NCBI RefSeq assembly: GCF_049195245.1
Contig: NZ_JBMIRR010000027.1
Location: 1,178,001-1,242,000 of the forward strand
Length of the DNA stretch: 64,000 nucleotides
From: Arenimonas sp049195245
Lineage (GTDB): Bacteria; Pseudomonadota; Gammaproteobacteria; Xanthomonadales; Xanthomonadaceae
Direction of reading: 5' to 3'
The notes below the pieces were generated by a model that saw only the letters and a program-made list of their open reading frames with translations, was not told where the DNA came from and ran no database searches. The translations under genes were made by a program, and so were the position numbers. Below, piece after piece: positions 38,853-50,141 of this stretch; positions within the stretch are counted from its first letter, which is position 1, and every line of letters begins with the position of its first letter.

Positions 38853-39659
38853 TCAGGTCACGGCGTCCAGGGCCGCGCGCAGCGGCGTCAGGAAGGCCCG
38901 GGCGCGCTTGGCGGCCTCGTCCGGGCTGGTCGCGCCCGAGAGCGCGTCCACCAGGGCGCTGCCGACCACCACGCCATCGGCGGCCGGGGCCAGGGCCGCG
39001 GCCGAGGCCGCGTCGCGGATGCCGAAGCCCACCAGCACCGGCACCGTGGCCTGTGCGCGCAGTTGGCCCGCGCGTTCCAGCACGGCCCCGGTGTCGAGCT
39101 GGCCGCCGCCGGTGACGCCGGCGAAGGACACGTAGTACAGGTAACCCTGCGACTCGGTGGCCAGGCGGGCCAGCCGGTCCGGCGTGGTGGTCGGTGCGGC
39201 CAGCGAGATCAGCTGCAGGCCGGCGGCGTTGAAGGCGTCCCGGGTCGGGCCGGCCTCTTCCGGCGGAAGGTCGACCAGCAGCACGCCGTCCACCCCGGCT
39301 TCGGCGGCAACGCGGGCGAAGGCCTCGGCACCGCGCATCTCGACCGGATTGAGATAACCCATCAGCACCACCGGGGTGTCGGCATCCTGCCGGCGGAAGT
39401 CGGCCACGGCCTCGAGCACGTAGCGCAGCCCCGCGCCGCGCTCGATCGCGCGCTCGGAGCTGCGCTGGATCACCGGCCCGTCGGCCATCGGATCGGAGAA
39501 CGGCACGCCGAGCTCGATCACGTCCGCCCCCGCCTGCACCAGCGCATGCATCACCGGCACCGTGGCCTCCAGCGAGGGATCACCGGCGGTGATGAACGGA
39601 ACCAACGCCTTGCGGCGGGCGGCCTTGAGCTGGGCGAACCTGGAATCTATGCGGGTCAT
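38853..39659 (-). CDS. trpA: Tryptophan synthase alpha chain
   Basis: 268 aa from ATG at 39659. Cleaves indole-3-glycerol phosphate and channels indole to TrpB. Catalytic Glu49 and Asp60 (IELGVPFSDPMADGP) are present, as is the phosphate-binding FGI..VGSA region. There is no recognisable Shine-Dalgarno: the start codon directly abuts the arm of an inverted-repeat element that separates it from trpB, so translation signals may have been displaced. A TTG 14 codons earlier would translate the repeat arm itself. Confidence 0.95.
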   Translation of the reverse strand: MTRIDSRFAQLKAARRKALVPFITAGDPSLEATVPVMHALVQAGADVIELGVPFSDPMADGPVIQRSSERAIERGAGLRYVLEAVADFRRQDADTPVVLMGYLNPVEMRGAEAFARVAAEAGVDGVLLVDLPPEEAGPTRDAFNAAGLQLISLAAPTTTPDRLARLATESQGYLYYVSFAGVTGGGQLDTGAVLERAGQLRAQATVPVLVGFGIRDAASAAALAPAADGVVVGSALVDALSGATSPDEAAKRARAFLTPLRAALDAVT

Positions 39660-39867
39660 TGTTTTTTGGCCACGGATTTGCGCGGATGGACGCGGATTCA
39701 AAAGCGGATTTCGGACGGATGAAGACGGTTGGACGAAGGTGAGGGGATCGTACGCAGTGGCGCGGAGACAAATAAGGATCGCGGCGTCCGGAACGCCCAG
39801 ACCCTAGGCGCAATCGGATTTATCCGCTCTTATCCGCGTCCATCCGCGCAAATCCGCGGCAAAACAA
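39659..39867. repeat. Inverted-repeat intergenic element, copy 1 (trpB-trpA)
   Basis: It fills the whole 208-base trpB-trpA gap. The arms (39659-39698 and 39832-39867) are nearly perfect inverted repeats; reading inward each is TTGTTTT..GCC[GA]CGGATTTGCGCGGAT followed by GGACGCGGAT and a GCGGAT unit. The 130-base centre is unrelated to copy 2. The right arm starts one base after the trpB stop; the left arm touches the trpA start. No open reading frame of note inside. It resembles a small non-coding mobile or REP-type element. Confidence 0.85.
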
Positions 39868-41089
<1,222 letters not shown>

Positions 41090-41115
<26 letters not shown>

Positions 41116-41725
41116 GTCTTACCTCGTCCACGAACTGCTGCATTTTTTCGCCGTCCTTCAGGCCCGGCGCGCTTTCGATGCCACTGGATACGTCCACGGC
41201 ATAGGGCCGCGCCGCGCGGATGGCCTGCCCCACGTTCGACGGCACCAGGCCGCCCGCCAGGAAGACGGGGCGTCCCAGGGGTGGCAGGGTGGTCCAGTCG
41301 AAGCGCTCGCCGCGACCGCCGGGCTGGCCGGGGCCATGGCCGTCGAGCAGGAAGGCACTGGCCGAAGGGTAGCGTTTCCGCGCCAGCACCGCATCGTCCG
41401 CGCCCTGCCCCATGGGCACCACCTTGATGAAAGGCAGGCCGAAGCTGCGGCAGAAGGCGTCGTCCTCGCCGCCATGGAACTGCAGCAGGGTCGGCTTGAG
41501 CACGCGCAGCGCGGCCACCACCTCGCTGCCGGGGTTGTCCATGAACAGGGCGACCGCGTCGACCAGCGGCGGCACCGCCTGGCGCAGGCCTTCCAGCTGT
41601 TCGATCGCGAGCCGGCGCGGGCTGGCGGCGGCGAACACGAAGCCCAGCGCGTCCACGCCCAGCTCGACGGCCAGGCGCACGTCGCCGGGCCGCGTCATGC
41701 CGCAGAATTTTATCCGTGTGCGCAT
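41090..41725 (-). CDS. trpF: Phosphoribosylanthranilate isomerase
   Basis: 211 aa. Amadori rearrangement step of tryptophan synthesis. The N-terminal KFCGMTRPGD holds the catalytic cysteine (Cys8), and VDVSSGIESAPGLKDGEKM is the conserved C-terminal phosphate-binding region with the catalytic Asp (about residue 176 onward). TIM barrel of usual length. Ten bases after truA and overlapping trpB. Confidence 0.96.
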
Positions 41726-41734
41726 GGCCGCATT

Positions 41735-42544
41735 CTACCGGGCAGCCGTGCTGGGGCCGTGATGCTCCGGCAGATCATCCAGCGTGACCTCGGCCGGCAG
41801 CTGCCACTGCGAGGGATAGCGCGGGCCCAGGAAGACCAGGCCGTTGGAAGGCGCGGTCGGTCCGGCCAGAGTGCGGTCGCGCCCGGCCAGCAGGCGCGCG
41901 GGCCAGTCCTCCGGCTGCTCGCCGCGACCGACCGGCAGCAGGCTGCCGACGAAGTTGCGCACCATGTGGTGCAGGAAGGCATTGGCCTGCACCTCGATCA
42001 CGACGCGGTCGTCCTCGCGCTGCACGCTGATCGAATGCACGTGGCGGTTCGGATGCGGGGCCTGGCAGTGCACGGTGCGGAAGGCGCTGAAGTCGTGCTC
42101 GCCGACCAGGCCCTGGGCGGCGCGATGCATCGCCGCCGCGTCCAGCGGCAGCCGCTCCCAGGTAAGGTAGTCGCGCTGGAAGGCTGCTCGCATGGGCCGG
42201 TTGAGCACGGTGTAGCGATAGCGGCGCGCGCGGGCGGAATAGCGGGCATGGAAATCCTGGGGCACCGGCTGGCACCACAGGATGGCGATACCGCCCGGCA
42301 GGCGGCTGTTGCCGCCCTGCTGCAGGGCGTACGGCGTGCGGCCCGATTCCGTGTCCAGGTGCACCACCTGGCAACGGGCGTGCACGCCGCTGTCGGTGCG
42401 TCCGGCGCAGACCACGTCCAGTGGATGGTTGGCCACGAACGACAGCGCCGACTCCACCGCGGCCTGCACCGAGGCGCCATGCGACAGCCGCTGCCATCCC
42501 TGGAAGCCGCTGCCGTCGTATTCGATGCCGAGTGCGTAGCGCAT
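41735..42544 (-). CDS. truA: tRNA pseudouridine(38-40) synthase TruA
   Basis: 269 aa. Modifies positions 38-40 of the tRNA anticodon stem. Catalytic Asp51 lies in VCAGRTDSGVHA; FHARYSARARRYRY and FLHHMVRNFVGSLL are further family landmarks. Located 63 bases after fimV and 9 before trpF, the usual truA-trpF neighbourhood in this group. Confidence 0.96.
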   Translation of the reverse strand: MRYALGIEYDGSGFQGWQRLSHGASVQAAVESALSFVANHPLDVVCAGRTDSGVHARCQVVHLDTESGRTPYALQQGGNSRLPGGIAILWCQPVPQDFHARYSARARRYRYTVLNRPMRAAFQRDYLTWERLPLDAAAMHRAAQGLVGEHDFSAFRTVHCQAPHPNRHVHSISVQREDDRVVIEVQANAFLHHMVRNFVGSLLPVGRGEQPEDWPARLLAGRDRTLAGPTAPSNGLVFLGPRYPSQWQLPAEVTLDDLPEHHGPSTAAR

Positions 42545-42607
42545 GCCGGTGACGAGAAGGGCCGGGTCGCCCCGGCCCTGCCTGTGGAAAGGGGCGGGAG
42601 CGCGAGG

Positions 42608-45040
42608 TTAGCCGATTTCGCGCAGCAGCCGCTCGGCCTCCGCGCGGCCCGCGGGCCCGGCCTCGGCCATCACTTCCTCCAGCATGCCCTTGGCACCATC
42701 GATGTCGCCGATGTCGAGGTAGGCCTTGGCCAGCTCGATCTTGGTGCTGCTGCCATCGTCGTCACTGCCGGTGTCGGGCGCGGCCTCGGTTGCGGGCGCC
42801 ATGTCGGCCGCCTCTGAATCCGCATCGGTCGCCGCGACAACGGAGAAGCGGTCCCAATCTTCCTCCGGATCCACCGGATCGGGAGATCCCTGCAGCTCCA
42901 GCCCGGACAAGTCGTCCAGATCGGCGGCAGGCGCGGGCGTCGCGGCCGCTTCCGGCGCGGGCACGCCGGCGGTGGCGGGCAGGACCCCGGTGTCGCCGAA
43001 CTTGGGCGCATTCCACCCGGCCTGGCTGAACAACGGATTGGCTGGCGACAGGGTCACGCCCATCACCACGGCCTCGCGCCAGCGCGGATCGAGCGTGCTT
43101 CGGACCTTGATGCGCATCGCCTGCGCGGCGACCTCGTACTGCGCCTTGTGGCCGTGCTTGTAGTGGTGGCGCAGCAGGCTGATGTGCGCCTCGAGGTCGT
43201 CCGGACGCTCGGCCACGTTCTGCTTGAGCTGGGCCAGCGCGGCTTCCTCGGCGGTGAGTGCGGGGGCATCGGCTTCGGCGTCGTCACCGGCGTCCGAATC
43301 GGCGCTGTCCAGGGCCGTCGGCCGGTTGCTTTCGAGGCTGGCCTTGAGCGCGTCGTCATCGGAAATCCGGCGGCCCACCACCGGCACCGGGCTGGCGGTC
43401 CGGCGACCGCGCAGCGCCAGCACCAGGCCGAACAGGACCAGCAGGCCTGCGCCACCAAGCACGAAGGGATTGAGGTACCAGGGCGCGGCGGCGGCAGGCT
43501 CGACCGCGACCGGGGTGGCGCCGGCGGCGGCCGGCTCGGCCGGCGCAGGCGCCGGGGCTGCCGGTTCGGGCGCGGCCTGGACCTGGCCCAGGCGCTCCTG
43601 CAGCGCCTTCATCTGGCTGTCCTGCATCTGGATCAGGCGCTGCGAATCGGCCTGCTGCTGCTCGAGTTCGGTCAGCTGCGAGCGCAGTTCGGACACTTCG
43701 GCCTCGCGGGCGGCCAAGTCCTCGCGGGCCTGGGTGAGCTCGGCGCGCAGTTCGGCGCCGGTGCCGGTACCGCTGGCACCCGACTGCACCGCCCGCGCGG
43801 ACTGCTCGTCGCCCGAGGGCGGCACGATTTCCAGGCGACCATCGGCGCGCGGCGTTGCCGCCGGCCGCGTGGCCGGACGCGCAGGAGCGACCTCGGGCGC
43901 AGGCGCCGGTTCGGCGGCCACGGTCTCGGCGGGCTGCGGCACCGGCTGGCGACGCGACTGCCAGGCGTTGGCCTGTTCGCGCACCAGGGCGGCGGCCTCG
44001 GCCTCGCCCAGGGTGGCGACCTCGTCGCGCGCCGGGATGCGAAGCACGGCGCCGCGCTTGAGCTGGTTGATGTTGTCGTCGATGAAGGCTTCGGGGTTGG
44101 CCCGCTGCAGCGCCAGCATCATCTGGTTCACGGTGACCGAGGCGTCGGGCCGCACCGACTGCGCCAGGCTCCACAGGGTCTGGCCTTCGGTGACGGGGCC
44201 ATAGCTGTCCGGGCTTGCAACGGGTTCCGGCGCCGGCGCCGGAATCGGCGGCGGCGGGGCCACCGGCTCGGGCACGGGCAGCGGCTCGGGCTCGGCGGCA
44301 ATGGGTTCGGGCTGCGGCGCCGGTTCCGGTGCGGGCTCTGGAACGACCGGCTCGGGCTCGGGCATCACCGGCTCGGGCGCGGGCTCGGGGGCGGCAGCGA
44401 CCGGCTCGGGCGGCAACGGCTCGGCCACCACCGCCTCCGGTTCCGGCTCGGGCAGCGGCGCCGGCTCGGGCAGCGGCTCGGGATCGAGCAGGGTGTCGGT
44501 GACGATCAGCTCCGGCTCTGGCTCCGGCACGGCCGCGGTTTCAGCCTCGGCCTCGGGCGCGTACACCGGGGGAGGCGGCGGCGCGGTGGGCTGCGTGGCC
44601 ACGGCCGGCGCTTCCAGCGGACGGATCACGGCGGGTGCGATGTAGGGCGGATCCACCAGCGCGCTGTATTCGCGCACCACGCTGCCCCGACCCCAGTTGG
44701 CCTCGAGCAGGAAGGTGAGGAAAGGCTCGCTGAAGCGGCCGGGCGTGGTCACACGCACCACCGGCTGGCCGGCCGCGTTGCGACCGACGCTCATCTGCAG
44801 GTTGGCGGTCAGGCCGACCGGGCGCTCCAGCCCCACGCGGGCGAAAGCCTCGGGCGACGCCAGGCGCACCTCTAGCTCGTCGAGCTCGCCGGGGCCGGCC
44901 GAGAGGATGGGAATCTCGGCGACCAGGGGCTCGTTGAGCCCCGACTTCACTTCGATCTGGCCCAGCCCCAGCGCATGGGCGCTGGACGCGCCCAGGGCCA
45001 GTGCCAGGGCGAACGGTAGCTGCAGATGCCTGTTCTTCAC
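42608..45040 (-). CDS. fimV: FimV/HubP-family polar membrane protein
   Basis: 810 aa from GTG at 45040 (MKNRHLQLPFALALAL) with GGAGAG upstream. Signal peptide (about 1-24), FimV N-terminal domain (about 25-130), a long Pro/Glu repeat linker (about 150-285), a LysM domain (about 292-345), a coiled coil (about 430-490), one transmembrane helix (about 535-560) and a cytoplasmic TPR-like part ending in the FimV C-terminal motif (KIELAKAYLDIGDIDGAKGM). Family members organise the cell pole, type IV pili and twitching. The linker is a low-complexity coding tract, not a DNA repeat element. Confidence 0.93.
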   Translation of the reverse strand: MKNRHLQLPFALALALGASSAHALGLGQIEVKSGLNEPLVAEIPILSAGPGELDELEVRLASPEAFARVGLERPVGLTANLQMSVGRNAAGQPVVRVTTPGRFSEPFLTFLLEANWGRGSVVREYSALVDPPYIAPAVIRPLEAPAVATQPTAPPPPPVYAPEAEAETAAVPEPEPELIVTDTLLDPEPLPEPAPLPEPEPEAVVAEPLPPEPVAAAPEPAPEPVMPEPEPVVPEPAPEPAPQPEPIAAEPEPLPVPEPVAPPPPIPAPAPEPVASPDSYGPVTEGQTLWSLAQSVRPDASVTVNQMMLALQRANPEAFIDDNINQLKRGAVLRIPARDEVATLGEAEAAALVREQANAWQSRRQPVPQPAETVAAEPAPAPEVAPARPATRPAATPRADGRLEIVPPSGDEQSARAVQSGASGTGTGAELRAELTQAREDLAAREAEVSELRSQLTELEQQQADSQRLIQMQDSQMKALQERLGQVQAAPEPAAPAPAPAEPAAAGATPVAVEPAAAAPWYLNPFVLGGAGLLVLFGLVLALRGRRTASPVPVVGRRISDDDALKASLESNRPTALDSADSDAGDDAEADAPALTAEEAALAQLKQNVAERPDDLEAHISLLRHHYKHGHKAQYEVAAQAMRIKVRSTLDPRWREAVVMGVTLSPANPLFSQAGWNAPKFGDTGVLPATAGVPAPEAAATPAPAADLDDLSGLELQGSPDPVDPEEDWDRFSVVAATDADSEAADMAPATEAAPDTGSDDDGSSTKIELAKAYLDIGDIDGAKGMLEEVMAEAGPAGRAEAERLLREIG

Positions 45041-45110
45041 GCTTTCACTCTCCCCGATGAAGGCTGGCGCGACCACTCCCCTGCAGCGGCCCCGTCGGTA
45101 AACGTCCCGA

Positions 45111-45116
45111 ATATAC
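45111..45116 (-). promoter_or_regulatory. Possible -10 for fimV
   Basis: Minus-strand TATATT in the 79-base gap between asd and fimV, about 70 bases before the fimV start. No good -35 is seen at 16-18 bases. Weak. Confidence 0.2.
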
Positions 45117-45119
45117 CGG

Positions 45120-46139
<1,020 letters not shown>

Positions 46140-46163
46140 GGGGTTTTAGGTATTCCAAGAATT

Positions 46164-46342
46164 TTGTTTTTTGGCCGCGGATTTACGCGGATAAGAGCGG
46201 ATAGGGCGAACAGGGGGTGGGCCTCGGGGGCTTGGGGGTCAGGCGCGCGTGCGCGGGGACCTAGCTGCCCCGAGGCGATCGTTTTCGGGCCAGCACGATT
46301 CGGCTCTTGTCCGCGTCCATCCGCGTAAATCCGCGGCAAAAA
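46164..46342. repeat. Inverted-repeat intergenic element, copy 2 (aroC-asd)
   Basis: Arms at 46164-46203 and 46301-46342 read inward as TTTTTTGGCCGCGGATTT... and TTTTTGCCGCGGATTTACG..., the same core as copy 1 (GCCGCGGATTTACGCGGAT, then GGACGCGGA and AAGAGCGGAT). The centre (about 46204-46300) is a GC-rich unrelated sequence with CGGGGG tracts. It lies between the aroC stop and the asd start, both genes on the minus strand. Confidence 0.85.
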
Positions 46343-46352
46343 TCGCTCTTGT

Positions 46353-47453
46353 TCATGGCGAGGCACCCGGCAGACGGGGCGTGACCGGGCCGACGTCGCC
46401 GCACTGGGCGCGGTGGCGCAGGGCGTGGTCCATCAGCACCAGGGCCAGCATGGCTTCGCAGATCGGCGGGGCCCGCAGGCCCACGCAGGGGTCGTGGCGG
46501 CCGGTGGTGATCACCTCGGCCGGTGCGCCCTCGACGTCCACGGTGGCACCGGGCAGGCGCAGGCTGGACGTGGGCTTGAACGCCACCGAGCACGTGATGT
46601 CCTGGCCGCTGCTTATGCCGCCAAGGATGCCGCCCGCATGGTTGCTGGCGAACCCGGCCGGCGACATCAGGTCGCGGTGCTCGCTGCCCTTCTGAACGAT
46701 GCTGCCGAAGCCGGCGCCGATCTCGACGCCCTTGACCGCATTGATGGACATCATGGCCGCGGCGATGTCGGCATCGAGCTTGCCGTACACCGGCTCGCCC
46801 CAGCCCGGGGGCACGTTGCGCGCGATGGCATCCACGCGCGCGCCCACCGAGTCGCCGGACTTGCGCAGCGCATCCATGAACGCCTCGAGCTCGGGCGCCT
46901 GGCCCCCGTCGGGCCAGAAGAAATCATTGCCCTCGACCGCGGCCCAGTCGAAGGCGCGAGGGCGCAGGTCGGCGATCTGCGACACGCAGGCCTGCACCGT
47001 GATGCCGTGGCGCTCAAGCAGCCACTTCTTGGCGATCACCGCGGCCGCCACCCGCATCGTGGTCTCGCGCGCCGAGCTGCGGCCGCCGCCGCGCGGATCG
47101 CGCAGGCCGTACTTCTGCCAATAGGTGTAGTCGGCGTGGCCGGGACGGAACTGCGCGGCGATCTTCGAATAGTCCTTGCTGCGCGCGTCGGTGTTGCGCA
47201 CCAGCAGGCCGATCGGCGTGCCGGTGGTTAGGCCCTCGTACACACCGCTGAGGATCTCGACCTCGTCGGCCTCGTGGCGCTGCGAGGTGTGGCGGCTCTT
47301 GCCGGTGGCGCGGCGGTCCAGGTCGGTGCGGAAGTCGTCGGCCGTGATCGCGATGCCGGGCGGGCAGCCGTCGATGACGCAGCCGATGGCCGGTCCATGG
47401 CTTTCGCCGAAGGTGGTGACGCGCAGCAGCCGGCCGAAGCTGTTGTCGCTCAT
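46353..47453 (-). CDS. aroC: Chorismate synthase
   Basis: 366 aa. Last step of the shikimate pathway; needs reduced FMN. Conserved SFGRLLRVTTFGESHGPAIGCV start, GRSSARETTMRVAA (about residue 125) and DPCVGLRAPPICEAMLAL near the end. Located 9 bases after prmB and upstream of the inverted-repeat element. It supplies chorismate for the nearby trp genes. Confidence 0.96.
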   Translation of the reverse strand: MSDNSFGRLLRVTTFGESHGPAIGCVIDGCPPGIAITADDFRTDLDRRATGKSRHTSQRHEADEVEILSGVYEGLTTGTPIGLLVRNTDARSKDYSKIAAQFRPGHADYTYWQKYGLRDPRGGGRSSARETTMRVAAAVIAKKWLLERHGITVQACVSQIADLRPRAFDWAAVEGNDFFWPDGGQAPELEAFMDALRKSGDSVGARVDAIARNVPPGWGEPVYGKLDADIAAAMMSINAVKGVEIGAGFGSIVQKGSEHRDLMSPAGFASNHAGGILGGISSGQDITCSVAFKPTSSLRLPGATVDVEGAPAEVITTGRHDPCVGLRAPPICEAMLALVLMDHALRHRAQCGDVGPVTPRLPGASP

Positions 47454-47462
47454 GCGGGGGGC

Positions 47463-48383
47463 TCAGGCGCGGCGGGCATCGGCCAGGGCCTTGATGCGCG
47501 CGTGGTGCGCCACCAGGTCCCCGCGCTCGGCGACGAAGATGCCCATCTGCCCCACCCTGAATTCGACCCAGGCCAGCGGCAGCTCCGGCAGCAGGGCCAC
47601 CAGGGCGTGTTCGCTCTCGCCCACCTCGCAGATCAGCAGGCCGTTCTCGGACAGGTGCCGCGGCGCATCGCGCAGGATCTCCAGCGCCAGGTCCAGGCCA
47701 TCGTCGCCGGCGCGCAGGCCCAACTCGGGCTCGTGCGCGTACTCGGGCGGCAGCGCGTCGGTTTCGGCATGGGTTACATAGGGCGGGTTGGTGACGATCA
47801 GGTCGTACACCTCGCCATCGAGGTTGCGGAACAGGTCCGAATGCACCAGGCGCACGTTGCGCGTCTCGAGCCGCTCGACGTTCTCGCGGGCCAGGGCCAG
47901 CGCGTCCTCGCTCAGGTCGGCGCCGTCCACCTGCCACTGCGGGTTGTAGTGCGCGGTGGCGATGGCGATGCAGCCCGAGCCGGTGCACATGTCGAGCACG
48001 CGCTGCACCTCGCGGCCCCCCAGCCAGGGCTCGAAGCCGGCTTCGATCAGCTCGGCAATCGGCGAACGCGGCACCAGGGCGCGCGCGTCGGTCTTGAAGC
48101 TCAGGCCGGCGAACCAGGCCTCGCCGGTGAGATAGCAGGCCGGAATGCGTTCCTGGATGCGCCGCTCGAACAGGGCCAGCACCGCGGCGCGCTCCTCGGC
48201 CACCAGCTTCGCGGTGCCGTAGGCCGGGCCGAGGTCCGGCGGCAGGTGCAGCGCATGCAGCACCAGCTGCGTGGCCTCGTCCAGCGCGTTGTCGTGGCCA
48301 TGGCCGAAGCTCAGGCCGGCGGCGCCGAAACGGCTGGCGCCGTAGCGGATGAAGTCAACGATGGTTACAAGTTCGATCGACAT
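47463..48383 (-). CDS. prmB: Ribosomal protein uL3 N5-glutamine methyltransferase
   Basis: 306 aa. Methylates a glutamine of ribosomal protein uL3. SAM-binding VLDMCTGSGCIAIA (130-143) and catalytic NPPYV (199-203) are present, and the N-terminal helical domain matches PrmB rather than the release-factor enzyme PrmC. ATG at 48383 is preceded by AAGGAA. Divergent from the SCO1-like gene. Confidence 0.92.
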   Translation of the reverse strand: MSIELVTIVDFIRYGASRFGAAGLSFGHGHDNALDEATQLVLHALHLPPDLGPAYGTAKLVAEERAAVLALFERRIQERIPACYLTGEAWFAGLSFKTDARALVPRSPIAELIEAGFEPWLGGREVQRVLDMCTGSGCIAIATAHYNPQWQVDGADLSEDALALARENVERLETRNVRLVHSDLFRNLDGEVYDLIVTNPPYVTHAETDALPPEYAHEPELGLRAGDDGLDLALEILRDAPRHLSENGLLICEVGESEHALVALLPELPLAWVEFRVGQMGIFVAERGDLVAHHARIKALADARRA

Positions 48384-48410
48384 CTTGTTGAAATTCCTTG
48401 CAATGGCCGG

Positions 48411-48435
48411 AGTATAGCCGCGCCCCGGCTATAAT
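48411..48435. promoter_or_regulatory. Back-to-back promoters between prmB and the SCO1-like gene
   Basis: In the 82-base divergent gap, TATAAT reads on the plus strand (48430-48435) and TATACT reads on the minus strand (48411-48416). They would drive the SCO1-like gene (leader about 24 bases) and prmB (leader about 20 bases) respectively. No convincing -35 is seen for either. The two sites are only 14 bases apart, so the promoters would compete. Confidence 0.45.
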
Positions 48436-48465
48436 TGACGCCCCCTGCCCCGCCCCGGAGCGACC

Positions 48466-49143
48466 GTGTTCAATCGCAACACCCTGCTGATCCTCGTGGC
48501 CGCCCTGGCGGCGGGCCTGGGGCTGTGGGCGGCCCAGGTCGCCTTTGCGCCCCGACAGGGCACCGCGCCGGTGGTCGAGGCCACGGCGGCGCCGCCGGCC
48601 GCGGCGGTGGACCGCGCGCAGCTCAAGGCGGTGCGCCTCTACCCGCAGCACCGTGTGCTGCCCGCCTTCGCCCTGCAGCAGTCCGACGGCACCCCGCTGA
48701 CCAATGACGAGCTGCGCGGCCACTGGACCGTGGTCTTCCTGGGCTTCACCCATTGCCCCGATGTCTGCCCGACCACCCTGTCGGACCTGGCCCAGGCGCA
48801 GAAAGCCTGGCAGGACCTGCCGGCCGACCGGCAGCCGCGGGTACTGTTCGTGTCGGTCGACCCCGAGCGCGACACGCCGCAGAAGACCGGTGAGTACGCC
48901 GCCTACTTCCACCCCGCCACCCTGGCCGCCACGGTGCCGGAACCGGCGCTGCAGGATTTCGCCAGCAGCCTGGGCCTGGTCTACATGAAGGTGGCCGGCA
49001 TCGACGGCGACTACACCATGGACCACTCCACCGGCCTGGTGGTGATCGACCCGCAGGGCCGCCAGGCGGGCCTGATCCGTGCGCCGCTGGTGCCTGCCGA
49101 CATCGCGGCCGACCTGGCCCTGCTGGCCCGGGACGCGCCATGA
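48466..49143 (+). CDS. SCO1/SenC-family copper chaperone-like protein
   Basis: 225 aa from GTG at 48466, with GGAG six bases before. An N-terminal membrane anchor (about 7-25) precedes a thioredoxin-like domain with the copper motif CPDVC (Cys97, Cys101) and His187 in DYTMDHSTG, the complete SCO ligand set. SCO proteins deliver copper to cytochrome oxidase CuA or act as thiol reductants. No oxidase genes are in this window. Overlaps psd by four bases (ATGA). Confidence 0.9.
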   Translation: MFNRNTLLILVAALAAGLGLWAAQVAFAPRQGTAPVVEATAAPPAAAVDRAQLKAVRLYPQHRVLPAFALQQSDGTPLTNDELRGHWTVVFLGFTHCPDVCPTTLSDLAQAQKAWQDLPADRQPRVLFVSVDPERDTPQKTGEYAAYFHPATLAATVPEPALQDFASSLGLVYMKVAGIDGDYTMDHSTGLVVIDPQGRQAGLIRAPLVPADIAADLALLARDAP

Positions 49144-49988
49144 GCCCGAAGGTCGCCCTGCAGTACCTGCTGCCGCACCGGCTGCTCACCTCGCTGGCCT
49201 ACCGGATGGCGCGCATCCGCACGCGCTGGTTCAAGGACTGGCTGATCGGCCTGGTCATCCGCCAGTTCAGGGTGGACATGGCCGAGGCCGCGGACCCGGA
49301 GCCGCGCAACTACCCGCACTTCAATGCCTTCTTCACCCGCGAACTGGCGCCGGGCATGCGCACCGCGGATCCGGACCCGGCCACGCTGGTGATGCCGGCC
49401 GATGGCAAGGTCAGCCAGGTGGGTCGCATCGAAGCAGGCCGCATCTTCCAGGCCAAGGGCCAGGCCTTCACCGCGGCCGAACTGCTGGGCGACGAGGCGA
49501 TGGCCGCGCCCTATGCCGACGGCTGGTTCGCCAACATCTACCTCTCGCCGCGCGACTACCACCGCGTGCACATGCCCTGGACCGGCACCCTGGTGGAAAC
49601 GCTGCACGTGCCCGGCCGCCTGTTCACGGTGGCGCCCTGGGGCGTGCAGGCCATTCCGCGCCTGTTCGCGCGCAACGAGCGCCTGGTGTGCCACTTCGAC
49701 ACCGACTTCGGGCCGATGTGCTCGGTGATGGTCGGCGCGCTGCTGGTGTCGGGCGTGGAGTCGGTCTGGAACGGCGAGGAAATCCCGCCCTACGCGCACA
49801 AGCCCGTGCGCCGCGACTGGCGCGGCCGCAACATCACGCTGGCGCGGTTCGCGGAGATGGCGCGCTTCAACTACGGCTCCACCGTGATCCTGCTGTTCCC
49901 GCGCGATGCGGTGACGCTGGACACGATCGCCACCGAAACCGTCACGCGCCTGGGCCGTCGCCTGGGCCAGGTGAACGCGCTGCGCTGA
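49140..49988 (+). CDS. psd: Phosphatidylserine decarboxylase proenzyme
   Basis: 282 aa. Makes phosphatidylethanolamine from phosphatidylserine. FNAFFTRELAPGMR (about 56-70), MPADGKVSQVG and DYHRVHMPWTGTL (His-containing active site) are conserved. The self-cleavage site is YGST (about residue 245), a variant of the usual LGST; the Gly-Ser needed to form the pyruvoyl group is kept. Starts inside the SCO1-like gene's stop. Followed by a hairpin at 50020-50056. Confidence 0.95.
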   Translation: MSPKVALQYLLPHRLLTSLAYRMARIRTRWFKDWLIGLVIRQFRVDMAEAADPEPRNYPHFNAFFTRELAPGMRTADPDPATLVMPADGKVSQVGRIEAGRIFQAKGQAFTAAELLGDEAMAAPYADGWFANIYLSPRDYHRVHMPWTGTLVETLHVPGRLFTVAPWGVQAIPRLFARNERLVCHFDTDFGPMCSVMVGALLVSGVESVWNGEEIPPYAHKPVRRDWRGRNITLARFAEMARFNYGSTVILLFPRDAVTLDTIATETVTRLGRRLGQVNALR

Positions 49989-50019
49989 ACGCGGCCTGCC
50001 GGCCGTTGGCACCGGGCTG

Positions 50020-50056
50020 AACGCCACGCGCGTCGGATGCGTGCGTGGCGCGTTCG
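50020..50056 (+). terminator. Hairpin downstream of psd
   Basis: Inverted repeat GAACGCCACGC / GCGTGGCGCGTTC with a short loop, pairing over about 11 bases with a two-base bulge, inside the 153-base gap before the radical SAM gene. There is no T-run. Probably marks the end of the psd transcript or a processing stem. Confidence 0.4.
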
Positions 50057-50141
50057 CTGACCCCGCCTTCACCTGCGGACACGCGCGATCGGCGACCATG
50101 CGGTCTCGAACCCTGCGACGGCCGCATGCCACCCTTGCAAG

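Noticed and set aside
43900..44600. Repeated Pro/Glu-rich tract that might be a tandem DNA repeat or CRISPR-like array.
   Set aside because: It is the coding linker of FimV between the N-terminal domain and LysM; units are irregular, with no spacers or constant repeat length. No CRISPR array is visible in the window.
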